Part shown: one piece after another, positions 24,498-33,544 of the stretch
Position numbering within the stretch: the stretch's first letter is position 1
How the letters are laid out: every line of letters starts with the position of its first letter
Origin: Gammaproteobacteria bacterium
Lineage (GTDB): Bacteria > Pseudomonadota > Gammaproteobacteria > Steroidobacterales > Woeseiaceae
Length of the DNA stretch: 47,573 nucleotides
NCBI GenBank assembly: GCA_030429005.1
Contig: JAUIDP010000017.1
Location: 1 to 47,573 of the forward strand
Direction: 5' to 3'
Notes under the pieces: generated by a model
What the model saw: the letters and a program-made list of their open reading frames with translations, nothing else
The model's database searches: none
What the model was told of the DNA's origin: nothing
Position numbers and translations under genes: made by a program

Positions 24498-27400
24498 GTG
24501 ACCAACAAAAAACAACGCCGAGGCAGCGACCGAAAGTCCTCTATTGTCAGTGATATCCTGACCAGCCGCGCGTCAACAGAAGCGCTCCCTAACCGCAAAC
24601 AAGCCCGGCTTTTCCTGCGCCAGTACTTTTCCGACGTCCCTGCCAGTGATCTTGCCGGGCGCGCACCCGATATCATGGCGGGCATTGCGTTCAGCCACCT
24701 TGAGTTCGGCGCCAGGCGCCGCAAGGGACAGGCACTGCTGCGCATCTTCAATCCGACTGAAAAGGAATTCGGCTACACGTCGCCGTATACCTTCATCGAG
24801 CTGGTCAACGACGACATGCCGTTCCTGGTCAACTCGGTCAGCGCAGCCATCAACCGGCATGACCTGACGGTGCACATCACCGTACACCCGATCATTCGAA
24901 TTTCGCGGGACCAGCGCGGCCAGATCAAGAGCATCGCCGACCCTGAGTCAGGAAAAGGCGCGCCCGAATCCTTCATTCGCTTTGCCGTGGATCGTGAGAC
25001 GGACGAGAAACAGCTCAAGCTGCTCAGGCAGGAAATCCTGCAGGTGCTTTCCGACCTGCGCCTGGCAGTACGCGACTGGAAGAAAATGCGCCTGAAGATG
25101 ATCGAGGCTCGCGACCTGCTGGAACGCGGCCCCAACCGTGCCGACGAGGAGTTGCGCGCGGAAAGCCAGGAGTTCCTGCAATGGCTGGCGGACGATCATT
25201 TCACCTTTCTTGGATACCGCGAATACAAGCTGTCCAGCCGCGGCAAGAAAATCATGCTCGAGCCCGAACCGGGCAGCGGTCTGGGACTCCTGTCGCGCAA
25301 GCAGCGCGAGGGCCATGTCATCGAACTCAGCGACGAGATGCGGCGCCTGACACGGTCCAGGGACTGGTTGATCCTGACCAAGGCCAATTCACGTTCGACC
25401 ATCCACCGGCATGCCTATCTCGACTACGTCGGCGTGAAGGTCTACGACGAGAACGGAGTGGCCAGCGGCGAGCGCCGTTTTATCGGCTTGTTCGCGTCCG
25501 CGGCCTACAGCGAAGCACCACGCAATATCCCGTTATTGCGTTACAAGATGGCGAAAATTTTCGAACGCGGGCATGTTGAGTCGTCGGGACACCGCGGCAA
25601 GGCGCTGTTACACATTATAAATACGTACCCGCGTGACGAACTGTTTCACGCGTCCATCCAGGACCTGGCACGCACGACAATCGGCATTCTCAACCTGCAG
25701 GATCGCCAGCGGGTCGCATTCTTCCTGCGACGCGATGCATTCCGGCGGTTTTTCTCCTGCCTCGTCTACGTTCCGCGCGAGAAGTACACGACCAAAGTAC
25801 GACGCAAGGTCGAAGCCCTTTTACTGGACGAGTTTGACGGCACTTCGGTCGATTCCAGCGTCCAGATATCCGATTCGGCGCTTGCGCGCGTACACATTGT
25901 TGTACACACGGCAACCCGGGATCGGCCGCCGATCAGCATTCAGAAGATCGAAGCAGCGATTGCCGACGCCGTGGTTACCTGGGCTGACCACCTGCGCGAT
26001 GAGCTGAACGACACCTTCGGTTTTGAAGATGGCCCGAAACTGTTCCGGCGCTACCGCGACGTGTTCCCGCCCGGCTACCAGGCCAGCGTGACGCCACGCG
26101 AGGCATGCAGTGACGTCGAGCGCATTGAACAAATGCTCGCCACGAATACGCGGCGCACTGTCGACCTGTACAAGCCGGAAGATGCACAGCCCGGCCATAT
26201 GCACTTCATGATTTATCGGCTCGGTGAACCCATCGCATTATCCGAGGCTCTGCCACTGCTCGAAGACATGGGCGTCGATGTCTATACCGAAAATCCCTTC
26301 GAGGCGAAACTGCCGGACGGTGAGTCGATGTGGATCCAGGACTTCCACCTGCGGCACGAGTCCGGCGAAGACCTCGACTTCGATGCCGTCGAGGAACCGT
26401 TCGAAGAGTCCTTCGAGGCCGTATTGGGAGGGCTTGCCGAAAACGATGGTTTGAACCGATTGATACTGAGCGCGGGCCTCGACTGGCGCCAGACCGCGCT
26501 GGTGCGTTGCTACACGAAGTACCTGTTGCAGCTCGGCATGCCCTTCAGCCAGAGCTACATGGAGGACGTGCTGGTCCGGCACAGCCGTTTCGCCCGCAAG
26601 CTTGTACAGCAATTCGAACTGCAGTTTGACCCGGATATCCCGGCAGCCAGGCGCAAGCGCGAACTCGACCCATTGCGAGCCGTGGTCGCTCGCGCGGTCG
26701 GCAGGGCGCGCAATGTCGACGAGGATCGCATCATGGCTGCGTTTGCCGGCGCGGTCGATGCGACCTTGCGTACAAATTATTTCCAGACCGGCGCTGACGG
26801 GGCGCGCAAGCCGTATATCTCGATCAAGCTCAATTCCGCGGCCGTGCACGAGGCACCGCTGCCCCGGCCCAAGTACGAGATTTTCGTCTATTCACCGGAT
26901 GTCGAAGGTGTTCATCTTCGGGGCGGCGACATCGCCCGCGGCGGCCTGCGCTGGTCCGACCGGCGCGAGGATTTCCGCACCGAGGTTCTTGGGCTGATGA
27001 AAGCGCAGGTGGTCAAGAACACGGTCATCGTGCCGACCGGCGCCAAGGGCGGCTTTTTCCCGAAACGGGTGCCGGCAGGAGGCAGGGATGTCGTCCTGGC
27101 CAACGGCATTGCATGTTACAAGACGTTCATTTCGGCGCTGCTAGACATCACGGACAACGTCATCGACGGCAAGGTCGTCGCTCCGGAGCGAGTCATTCGC
27201 CGCGACGGCGACGACCCGTACCTGGTCGTGGCAGCCGACAAGGGAACTGCCACGTTTTCCGATATCGCCAATGGTATTTCGGCCGACTACGGTTTCTGGC
27301 TGGACGACGCGTTTGCGTCCGGCGGCTCGGCCGGCTACGACCACAAGAAGATGGGTATAACGGCGCGCGGTGCCTGGGAGGCAGTCAAACGGCACTTCCG

Positions 27401-29333
27401 CGAGCAAGGACTCGACACGCAGAAGGAACTGTTCACTGTCGCCGGCATTGGCGACATGGCCGGCGATGTCTTCGGCAATGGCATGTTGCTGTCACGCAAG
27501 ATCCAGCTGGTTGCCGCCTTCAATCACGTCAACATCTTTCTCGACCCGAACCCCGACGTTGCCGCCAGCTACAGGGAACGGCGCCGGCTGTTTCGCAAAC
27601 CGGGCTCGAGCTGGACAGACTACAACGAAACCCTGATCTCCAAGGGCGGCGGCGTGTTCTCGCGACAGGCCAAGAGCATTCGACTGAGTAACGAGGCGCG
27701 CAAACTGCTGGATACCCGGCAGACTTCGATGAAACCGGATGAACTCATCAGCGCTATCCTGCGCATGCGCGTCGACTTGCTCTGGAACGGCGGCATCGGC
27801 ACCTACGTCAAGTCCAGCAGCGAGGGCCACTCTGATGTAGGTGACCGCAGCAACGACCATGTGCGTGTGAATGCCAATGAACTGCAATGCAAGGTCATCG
27901 GCGAAGGCGGCAACCTCGGACTGACGCAGCTTGCCCGAATTGAATACAGCCTTAACGGCGGCCGCATCAATACCGACTTCATCGACAATTCCGCCGGCGT
28001 CGACAGTTCCGACCGTGAGGTCAACATCAAGATCCTGCTAAGTGACGTAGCCGCGAGCAAGGGCATGACGCGGGCGAAGCGCAATGAACTGCTGGCATCG
28101 ATGACCGACGATGTCGCGGAACTCGTATTGCGCAATAACTACCTGCAAACGCAGTCCATCAGCATGAGCGAAATCCGATCGGTCGAGCGCATTGACGAAA
28201 TCGCGCAGCTGATCAAGAACCTCGAGAAAACCGGCCTGCTAAACCGCGAGATCGAGTATCTGCCGGCGGAAACGGATATTGACGAACGGCGTGCCCGCAA
28301 GCAGGGCTTCACCCGCCCGGAACTCGCCGTCGTGCTGAGCTACGCCAAGATCGACCTGTACAACGGGCTGATCAGGTCCGGGGCAACGCTGGAGGACTTC
28401 CTCGTTGTTGATCCGGTGCGCTACTTTCCATCGACCCTGCGCCGCCGTTTCCACGAATTTATCCCGGGCCACCGCCTGAGTCGCGAGATTCTCGCGACCC
28501 TGATTGCCAACGATCTCGTCAATCGAATGGGGCCCTCTTTTGTCAAGCGCGTCCAGGACGATACCGGTGCCGATATCGTGACCATTGCACGCGCCTACAC
28601 GATCGCAAAGCAGATTTGCCGCGCCGGCAGCCTGTTAAAAACGATTGAGTCGCTGGACAACAAGATCCCTGCGCGCGCACAAATGTCGATGATGTTCGAA
28701 GTCAGTCGCACACTTCGGCACGCCTGCTACTGGTTGATCGAACGTTTTGGCGATGGATTGCAAATCGAGAAATCCATCGACCGGCTGAAAGACCGGCTGA
28801 CCAGCGTCTACGGCAGACCATCAACGACGATGTCGCCCAATGCGCGGATTCGGCATGAAAAAGCGGCCGCGGAATACATCGAGATGGGCGTTTCGGAACA
28901 ATTGGCCAACCGCATGTCGGCCTTGCTCCTGACTCGTGTCGCGCTGGATATTGCTGACCTCTCTTATGTATGCAAACGGGATGTCGGGGAAACGGCCCGG
29001 CTGTATGCGGCCTTCAACCAGCATCTTGGGGTCTTCTGGCTGCATGCCGGCGCCGAGGACCTCAAGGTCCGGGGCCGCTGGCAGGCGATGGCGCGCAGCA
29101 ACCTGCGCGAAGAATTTTACCGGCTGCGACGCGAGATCGCAGAGCCACTGTTGGCGAGTCGCAGCAAGAAACCGGTGCTCGAGCGCTTCGACGCGTGGCT
29201 CAAGAAGAACGATGAGGACATCCAGCGCTTTCGCGCAATGATCGACGAAGTTAAACTGCGTGCATCATTCGATTTCGCGACGCTGTCCGTTGCGGCACAG
29301 AAACTGCGCGAAATCGCTTCCCGAAAAAACTGA
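24498..29333 (+). CDS. NAD-specific glutamate dehydrogenase, large 180-kDa type
   Basis: Catabolic enzyme converting glutamate to 2-oxoglutarate and ammonia with NAD. The 1611-residue product matches the class known from Pseudomonas and Streptomyces (about 1600-1650). The N-terminal half holds ACT-like regulatory regions; the catalytic part is at about 740-1200, with KPYISIKLNS, GGLRWSDRREDFRTEVLGLM, the catalytic lysine region GAKGGFFPK and the NAD fold AGIGDMAGDVFGNGM. The GTG start has AGGCGG upstream. Its product ties amino acid use to the TCA cycle. A MarR gene precedes it. Confidence 0.96.
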   Translation: MTNKKQRRGSDRKSSIVSDILTSRASTEALPNRKQARLFLRQYFSDVPASDLAGRAPDIMAGIAFSHLEFGARRRKGQALLRIFNPTEKEFGYTSPYTFIELVNDDMPFLVNSVSAAINRHDLTVHITVHPIIRISRDQRGQIKSIADPESGKGAPESFIRFAVDRETDEKQLKLLRQEILQVLSDLRLAVRDWKKMRLKMIEARDLLERGPNRADEELRAESQEFLQWLADDHFTFLGYREYKLSSRGKKIMLEPEPGSGLGLLSRKQREGHVIELSDEMRRLTRSRDWLILTKANSRSTIHRHAYLDYVGVKVYDENGVASGERRFIGLFASAAYSEAPRNIPLLRYKMAKIFERGHVESSGHRGKALLHIINTYPRDELFHASIQDLARTTIGILNLQDRQRVAFFLRRDAFRRFFSCLVYVPREKYTTKVRRKVEALLLDEFDGTSVDSSVQISDSALARVHIVVHTATRDRPPISIQKIEAAIADAVVTWADHLRDELNDTFGFEDGPKLFRRYRDVFPPGYQASVTPREACSDVERIEQMLATNTRRTVDLYKPEDAQPGHMHFMIYRLGEPIALSEALPLLEDMGVDVYTENPFEAKLPDGESMWIQDFHLRHESGEDLDFDAVEEPFEESFEAVLGGLAENDGLNRLILSAGLDWRQTALVRCYTKYLLQLGMPFSQSYMEDVLVRHSRFARKLVQQFELQFDPDIPAARRKRELDPLRAVVARAVGRARNVDEDRIMAAFAGAVDATLRTNYFQTGADGARKPYISIKLNSAAVHEAPLPRPKYEIFVYSPDVEGVHLRGGDIARGGLRWSDRREDFRTEVLGLMKAQVVKNTVIVPTGAKGGFFPKRVPAGGRDVVLANGIACYKTFISALLDITDNVIDGKVVAPERVIRRDGDDPYLVVAADKGTATFSDIANGISADYGFWLDDAFASGGSAGYDHKKMGITARGAWEAVKRHFREQGLDTQKELFTVAGIGDMAGDVFGNGMLLSRKIQLVAAFNHVNIFLDPNPDVAASYRERRRLFRKPGSSWTDYNETLISKGGGVFSRQAKSIRLSNEARKLLDTRQTSMKPDELISAILRMRVDLLWNGGIGTYVKSSSEGHSDVGDRSNDHVRVNANELQCKVIGEGGNLGLTQLARIEYSLNGGRINTDFIDNSAGVDSSDREVNIKILLSDVAASKGMTRAKRNELLASMTDDVAELVLRNNYLQTQSISMSEIRSVERIDEIAQLIKNLEKTGLLNREIEYLPAETDIDERRARKQGFTRPELAVVLSYAKIDLYNGLIRSGATLEDFLVVDPVRYFPSTLRRRFHEFIPGHRLSREILATLIANDLVNRMGPSFVKRVQDDTGADIVTIARAYTIAKQICRAGSLLKTIESLDNKIPARAQMSMMFEVSRTLRHACYWLIERFGDGLQIEKSIDRLKDRLTSVYGRPSTTMSPNARIRHEKAAAEYIEMGVSEQLANRMSALLLTRVALDIADLSYVCKRDVGETARLYAAFNQHLGVFWLHAGAEDLKVRGRWQAMARSNLREEFYRLRREIAEPLLASRSKKPVLERFDAWLKKNDEDIQRFRAMIDEVKLRASFDFATLSVAAQKLREIASRKN

Positions 29334-29354
29334 CAACAATCGAACGGAGATACT

Positions 29355-30098
29355 ATGACCGGCAAGCTCGTACTGTGTCGTCACGGCCAAAGTGACTGGA
29401 ACCTGAAAAACCTGTTTACCGGCTGGACAGATGTCGACCTGACAGAGCAAGGTATCGCCGAAGCGGTTGCTGCAGGCCGCTTGCTCAGCGAACTGGGTTA
29501 CGAATTTGATATCGCTTATACATCAGTCCTGAAACGTGCCATTCGCACCTTGTGGCTGATGCTCGATGAAATGGACCGGATGTGGATCCCGGTGGTCCGC
29601 GACTGGCGCCTCAACGAACGTCACTACGGTGCGTTGCAGGGACTGAACAAGGCGGAAACGGCGGCAAAGTACGGCGACGAGCAGGTGCATATCTGGCGCC
29701 GCAGCTACGATGTACCGCCGCCCGAACTCGATACCAGCGACGAACGCCACCCGTCCCACGACCCCCGCTATGCCGGCGTCGACAAGCTGCCGTCAACGGA
29801 ATCCCTGGCGACCACGCTGGAGCGGGTTGCACCGTACTGGAATGACGTCATAGCGCCCGAGCTGCAATCCGGCAGGAACGTGTTGATTGCCGCGCACGGC
29901 AACAGCCTGCGTGCCCTGGTCAAGATGCTGGACGAAATCTCGGACGAGGAAATTACCGGCTTTAATATTCCGACCGGTATCCCGCTGGCGTATGAACTGG
30001 ACGCTGACCTCAAGCCGGTTTCCCGGGAGTTCCTGGGTGACGCCGACGCGATCGCCGAGGCCGCTGCGGCCGTTGCCGCACAGGGCAAGGCGCAATAG
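29355..30098 (+). CDS. gpmA: 2,3-bisphosphoglycerate-dependent phosphoglycerate mutase
   Basis: Interconverts 3- and 2-phosphoglycerate in glycolysis. The 247-residue product has the phosphohistidine motif CRHGQSDWN (R9, H10), [29 protein letters not shown] and [11 protein letters not shown], with the full length of the dPGM class. GGAG precedes the ATG. It lies 21 bases after the GDH gene. Its stop is only three bases from the stop of the convergent tesB, so there is no room for a separate terminator. Confidence 0.97.
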   Translation: MTGKLVLCRHGQSDWNLKNLFTGWTDVDLTEQGIAEAVAAGRLLSELGYEFDIAYTSVLKRAIRTLWLMLDEMDRMWIPVVRDWRLNERHYGALQGLNKAETAAKYGDEQVHIWRRSYDVPPPELDTSDERHPSHDPRYAGVDKLPSTESLATTLERVAPYWNDVIAPELQSGRNVLIAAHGNSLRALVKMLDEISDEEITGFNIPTGIPLAYELDADLKPVSREFLGDADAIAEAAAAVAAQGKAQ

Positions 30099-30101
30099 GC
30101 C

Positions 30102-30986
30102 CTATTGTTGCAGGCTCGGGTCGCTGCGCCGCTGGTCAGCCGCCTCGATGACCCGGATCAGTCCTTCCTGGGCGGTCGACGCGATCAGCGTACCCGACTC
30201 GCTGAAGAACTGGCCACGAGCCAGTCCGCGCGCACCGGATGCGTTCGGGCTGTCGATGGCGTACAGCATCCACTCATCCATGCGGAACCGGCGATGAAAC
30301 CATAGCGCGTGGTCGAGGCTGGCAATGATCACACGGCCTTCGGCGAACGGCATGTTGTGCGGAATGGTGGCTACGCCCAACAGTTCATAGTCCGATGCAT
30401 AGGCGAGCAGGTTCTGGTGCAGCGTCGGATCATCGGGCAATGCATCGACAGCGCGAATCCAGACATTCCGGGCGGCCGCGCCGGCTGCCCCGGGTTGCAG
30501 AACCGGCCGCATTTCGAAAGCGCGCTTGTCCGCCATGTGCCGGCGCATCAATTCCGGCACCAGCTGCACCAGCTCGGATTCGGCCTCCAGGATATCGGCG
30601 CAGTCCGACGGCGCCGGTACGACGGGCATCTGCGACTGGTGCTCGACGCCGGGCTCCGGGTCCTGGAACGAGGCGGCCAGGTTCAGAATCGGCCGGCCAT
30701 GCTGGATTGCGACAACGCGGCGCGCCGAGAAGCTGCCACCGTCCCTTGCCCTGTCGACTTCGTATACGATCGGGGCCTGCATGTCGCCGCGGCGCAGGAA
30801 ATACGCATGCAGCGAATGCACGACCCGACCGTCGACCGTGTGCTGCGCGGCCGACAGGGCCTGGCCAAGAACCTGGCCACCGAACACCTGGGCGCTGCCG
30901 ATATCGCGGCTCTCGCCACGGAAAATGTTCCTCTCGATACGCTCGAGCTTGAGGAGCGTAATCAGGTCATCGAGTACCGGGTGCAT
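30102..30986 (-). CDS. tesB: Acyl-CoA thioesterase II
   Basis: Hydrolyses acyl-CoA to free acid and CoA. The 294-residue product is a double hot-dog protein: N-terminal IFRGESRDIGSAQVFGGQVLGQAL, HSLHAYFLRRGD and C-terminal SLDHALWFHRRFRMDEWMLY, followed by ARGLARGQFF, all typical of TesB. It ends a minus-strand unit with the acyl-CoA ligase and the SDR-like gene, with a 4-base gap to the SDR. It may release CoA from acyl-CoAs that stall in oxidation. Confidence 0.95.
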   Translation of the reverse strand: MHPVLDDLITLLKLERIERNIFRGESRDIGSAQVFGGQVLGQALSAAQHTVDGRVVHSLHAYFLRRGDMQAPIVYEVDRARDGGSFSARRVVAIQHGRPILNLAASFQDPEPGVEHQSQMPVVPAPSDCADILEAESELVQLVPELMRRHMADKRAFEMRPVLQPGAAGAAARNVWIRAVDALPDDPTLHQNLLAYASDYELLGVATIPHNMPFAEGRVIIASLDHALWFHRRFRMDEWMLYAIDSPNASGARGLARGQFFSESGTLIASTAQEGLIRVIEAADQRRSDPSLQQ

Positions 30987-30990
30987 GGGG

Positions 30991-31740
30991 TCAGGAGTTT
31001 ACGCTGCCACCATCTACGACGATACCGGTACCGTTAACAAACGCCGCATCCTCGCTGGCCAAAAAGAGCGCGACCTTGGCGACATCCACCGGCTCACCGA
31101 GGCGTTTCGCGGCCGAACTCGAAATGCAGTAGTCCCTGAGAGCCGTATTCTTGCGAAATATGTCGCGGCTCGAAGGCGTCATGATCGCACCCGGCTGCAC
31201 ATAGTTTGCCGTGATACCGAAGTCACCGATCTCCGCTGCCAGTGCCGACGTCAGTGTCCGCAGGTCGAGTTCCGAGCGGGCGAAGGCGTTGGCCCCATCC
31301 ACTGCAAACAGGCTGCGCAGGAAGCCGACGTTGATAATCCGGCCGGCCGGGCTCTTTTTCAGATGCGGTAGCGCCGACCTGCAGACAGACATGATCAGCC
31401 CCGACCGGGTCTGGATCAGGTCATCAATTTGCTCGGTCGCGTTTGTCAGTGGCGCTTTCACCTGGGTCGGAAATTCGTTGACCAGGATATCGAGACGCCC
31501 GAGCTTCTCGACCGCCGCTTCGATCAACGCCGGCATGCGGGTCGCGTCGGATAGGTTTGCGGCGAATCCCTCGATACCTCTTACGGACCGATAATGCTGC
31601 TCGACGCCACTGTTGATTGTGTCCACGGCCAGTACCATCGCGCCATGCTTCATCAACGTACGGGCGATGGCTTCGCCAATGCCACCCGCGGCATTGAGCA
31701 CCAGTGCTTTCAGTCCGTACAGACGTGCAGGATCAGCCAT
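30991..31740 (-). CDS. SDR-family protein lacking the catalytic tetrad (probable pseudoenzyme)
   Basis: A 249-residue protein with the overall SDR fold and a usable dinucleotide loop (NAAGGIGEA, 16-24) and C-terminal VNGTGIVVDGG. All four catalytic positions differ from the Asn-Ser-Tyr-Lys tetrad by my alignment: R112, F140, F153 and E157 (FARSE in place of YxxxK). NNAG is also lost (VNEF). It keeps its full length and frame, so it is not a simple pseudogene; a structural or regulatory role, or a different chemistry, is inferred. It lies 12 bases after the acyl-CoA ligase and 4 bases before tesB. Confidence 0.82.
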   Translation of the reverse strand: MADPARLYGLKALVLNAAGGIGEAIARTLMKHGAMVLAVDTINSGVEQHYRSVRGIEGFAANLSDATRMPALIEAAVEKLGRLDILVNEFPTQVKAPLTNATEQIDDLIQTRSGLIMSVCRSALPHLKKSPAGRIINVGFLRSLFAVDGANAFARSELDLRTLTSALAAEIGDFGITANYVQPGAIMTPSSRDIFRKNTALRDYCISSSAAKRLGEPVDVAKVALFLASEDAAFVNGTGIVVDGGSVNS

Positions 31741-31752
31741 TTTTTCTCCGGT

Positions 31753-33384
31753 TTATGCTGGAAATTGGTAGTCGGCAAATTGTTTGCGCAGTTCAGTCTT
31801 TTTCAGCTTGCCGGTCGCTGTATGCGGCAGCTCGTCAACGAACACTACATCATCCGGTACCCACCAATCTGCGACTTTGCCCGCATAAAACGACAACAGT
31901 TCCTGCGCCGTTACTTCCTGCCCCGCTTCCTTCACGACCACCAGTAACGGCCGTTCGGTCCATTTCGGGTGTGCCAGGCCGACCACGGCGGCCTCCGCGA
32001 CCGCCGGATGGCCCATCGCCGTGTTCTCCAGCTCAATGGAGCTGATCCATTCGCCGCCGGACTTGATGACGTCCTTGGTGCGGTCCGTAATCGCCATGTA
32101 ACCTTCCGGGTCGATGGTAGCGACGTCGCCGGTATCGAACCAGCCGTCCCCGGTGTGCGCATTGGCGCTGCCGTCGAGCTTGAAGTAGTCGCTGCAAACC
32201 CAGGGTCCACGGACCTGCAACGCACCGTACGCGATGCCGTCCCATGGCAGTTCGTTGCCCGCTTCATCGACAATCCGCATTTCACAACCGAAGATGCCCC
32301 GCCCTGCTTTGACGGCCAGGTCCAACTGCTCTTCGCCGGACAGGCGCGCCATTCCACCTTTGCGCGTATTGACCGCGCCGAGCGGGCTCATTTCCGTCAT
32401 GCCCCACCCTTGCCGCACTTCGACGTCATGCACATCGCGAAACTCCTGGATCATCGAACGCGGCACCGCGGCACCACCGATGATCGTGCGTTGCAGCTTG
32501 TCGAGTCGCTTGCCGGACTGGCGGCAATACTGCAGCAGTGCCATCCATATAGTCGGAACGCCGAGTGTCGCCGTGGCTCCCTCGGAGTCCAGCAGATTGT
32601 AGAGCGCTTCGCCGTCGGCCATCTTCGGTCCTGGATAGACAATCTTGCTGCCGGCAATGGCCATCGAATACGGCGACCCCCAGGAACTGACATGAAACAG
32701 CGGCACAACAGGCAAGACGCAGTCGCGGCTGGACAGGCTCATCACGTCCGGTGCAACCGCCGCATACGCGTGCAACAACGTAGAGCGATGGTCGTACAGC
32801 ACGCCTTTCGGATCGCCTGTCGTTCCCGACGTATAGCACAGCGCCGCCGCCGTCCGCTCATCGAATTGCGGCCAGGCGTAGTCGCGGGATTCGCCGGCAA
32901 TCAGGGTCTCGTAGCAAACCGCGTTCTGCAGCGTGGTTTCCGGCATGTGGGCCTCGTCTGTCATGACGATAATGCCTTCGACGCCGGGGATCTTGTCGGC
33001 GAGCGCCTCCAGCAACGGCATGAACATGACGTCGGTCATGATCCAGCGGTCTTCGGCGTGATTGATAATAAAGACCAGTTGTTCCGGGAACAGCCGCGGA
33101 TTGATGGTGTGGCAGACGAAACCGGCACCGCTGATGCCGTAGTACGCCTCGAAATGCCGGTAGTCGTTCCAGCAAAGCGTGGCGACCCGGTCGCCCCGCC
33201 CGAGCCCCAGCCGCTCCAGCGCGTTCGCCAGTTGCCTGGCCCGGCCAAAGCTTTTTTTGTAGGTGTATCGGTGCAGCGGATTGTCCGCCGTGACGGAAAC
33301 GATCTCCTGGCCACCGTGGAATTTCTCTGCGTGAGTCGCTATCGACGAAATCAATAGCGGTGTATCCATCATCAATCCCAGCAT
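31753..33384 (-). CDS. Acyl-CoA ligase, DmdB/AlkK-like
   Basis: AMP-forming ligase that activates a carboxylic acid to its CoA ester. The 543-residue product has the phosphate loop [27 protein letters not shown], the hinge region [23 protein letters not shown] and the catalytic lysine in TATGKLKK. The N-terminus [15 protein letters not shown] is close to that of medium-chain and 3-methylmercaptopropionyl-CoA ligases, which supports the ATG at 33384. The substrate (medium-chain fatty acid or MMPA) cannot be told from sequence. It is the first gene of the unit with the SDR-like gene and tesB. Confidence 0.9.
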   Translation of the reverse strand: MLGLMMDTPLLISSIATHAEKFHGGQEIVSVTADNPLHRYTYKKSFGRARQLANALERLGLGRGDRVATLCWNDYRHFEAYYGISGAGFVCHTINPRLFPEQLVFIINHAEDRWIMTDVMFMPLLEALADKIPGVEGIIVMTDEAHMPETTLQNAVCYETLIAGESRDYAWPQFDERTAAALCYTSGTTGDPKGVLYDHRSTLLHAYAAVAPDVMSLSSRDCVLPVVPLFHVSSWGSPYSMAIAGSKIVYPGPKMADGEALYNLLDSEGATATLGVPTIWMALLQYCRQSGKRLDKLQRTIIGGAAVPRSMIQEFRDVHDVEVRQGWGMTEMSPLGAVNTRKGGMARLSGEEQLDLAVKAGRGIFGCEMRIVDEAGNELPWDGIAYGALQVRGPWVCSDYFKLDGSANAHTGDGWFDTGDVATIDPEGYMAITDRTKDVIKSGGEWISSIELENTAMGHPAVAEAAVVGLAHPKWTERPLLVVVKEAGQEVTAQELLSFYAGKVADWWVPDDVVFVDELPHTATGKLKKTELRKQFADYQFPA

Positions 33385-33544
33385 GCTGCCCCCATTCGCT
33401 TGTCACTGTCGCCGCCGTAATTTAACAGAAAAGCCCGTGGTTGCGCGGGATTGCCGGCATTCCCCTGCCTCGCGCTCGCCACAATCCGTGCTATCCTCTG
33501 CCCCACAAACGGCGCGGGGGCGCCGTCCGAAGCAGGGGGTTTGA

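Noticed and set aside
30099..30101. Terminator between gpmA and tesB
   Set aside because: Only three bases separate the stops; any terminator must lie within the opposite coding region and none is evident.
31969..33357. Long plus-strand open frame of about 460 codons
   Set aside because: It is the antisense of the acyl-CoA ligase; such long shadows are expected in GC-rich coding DNA.
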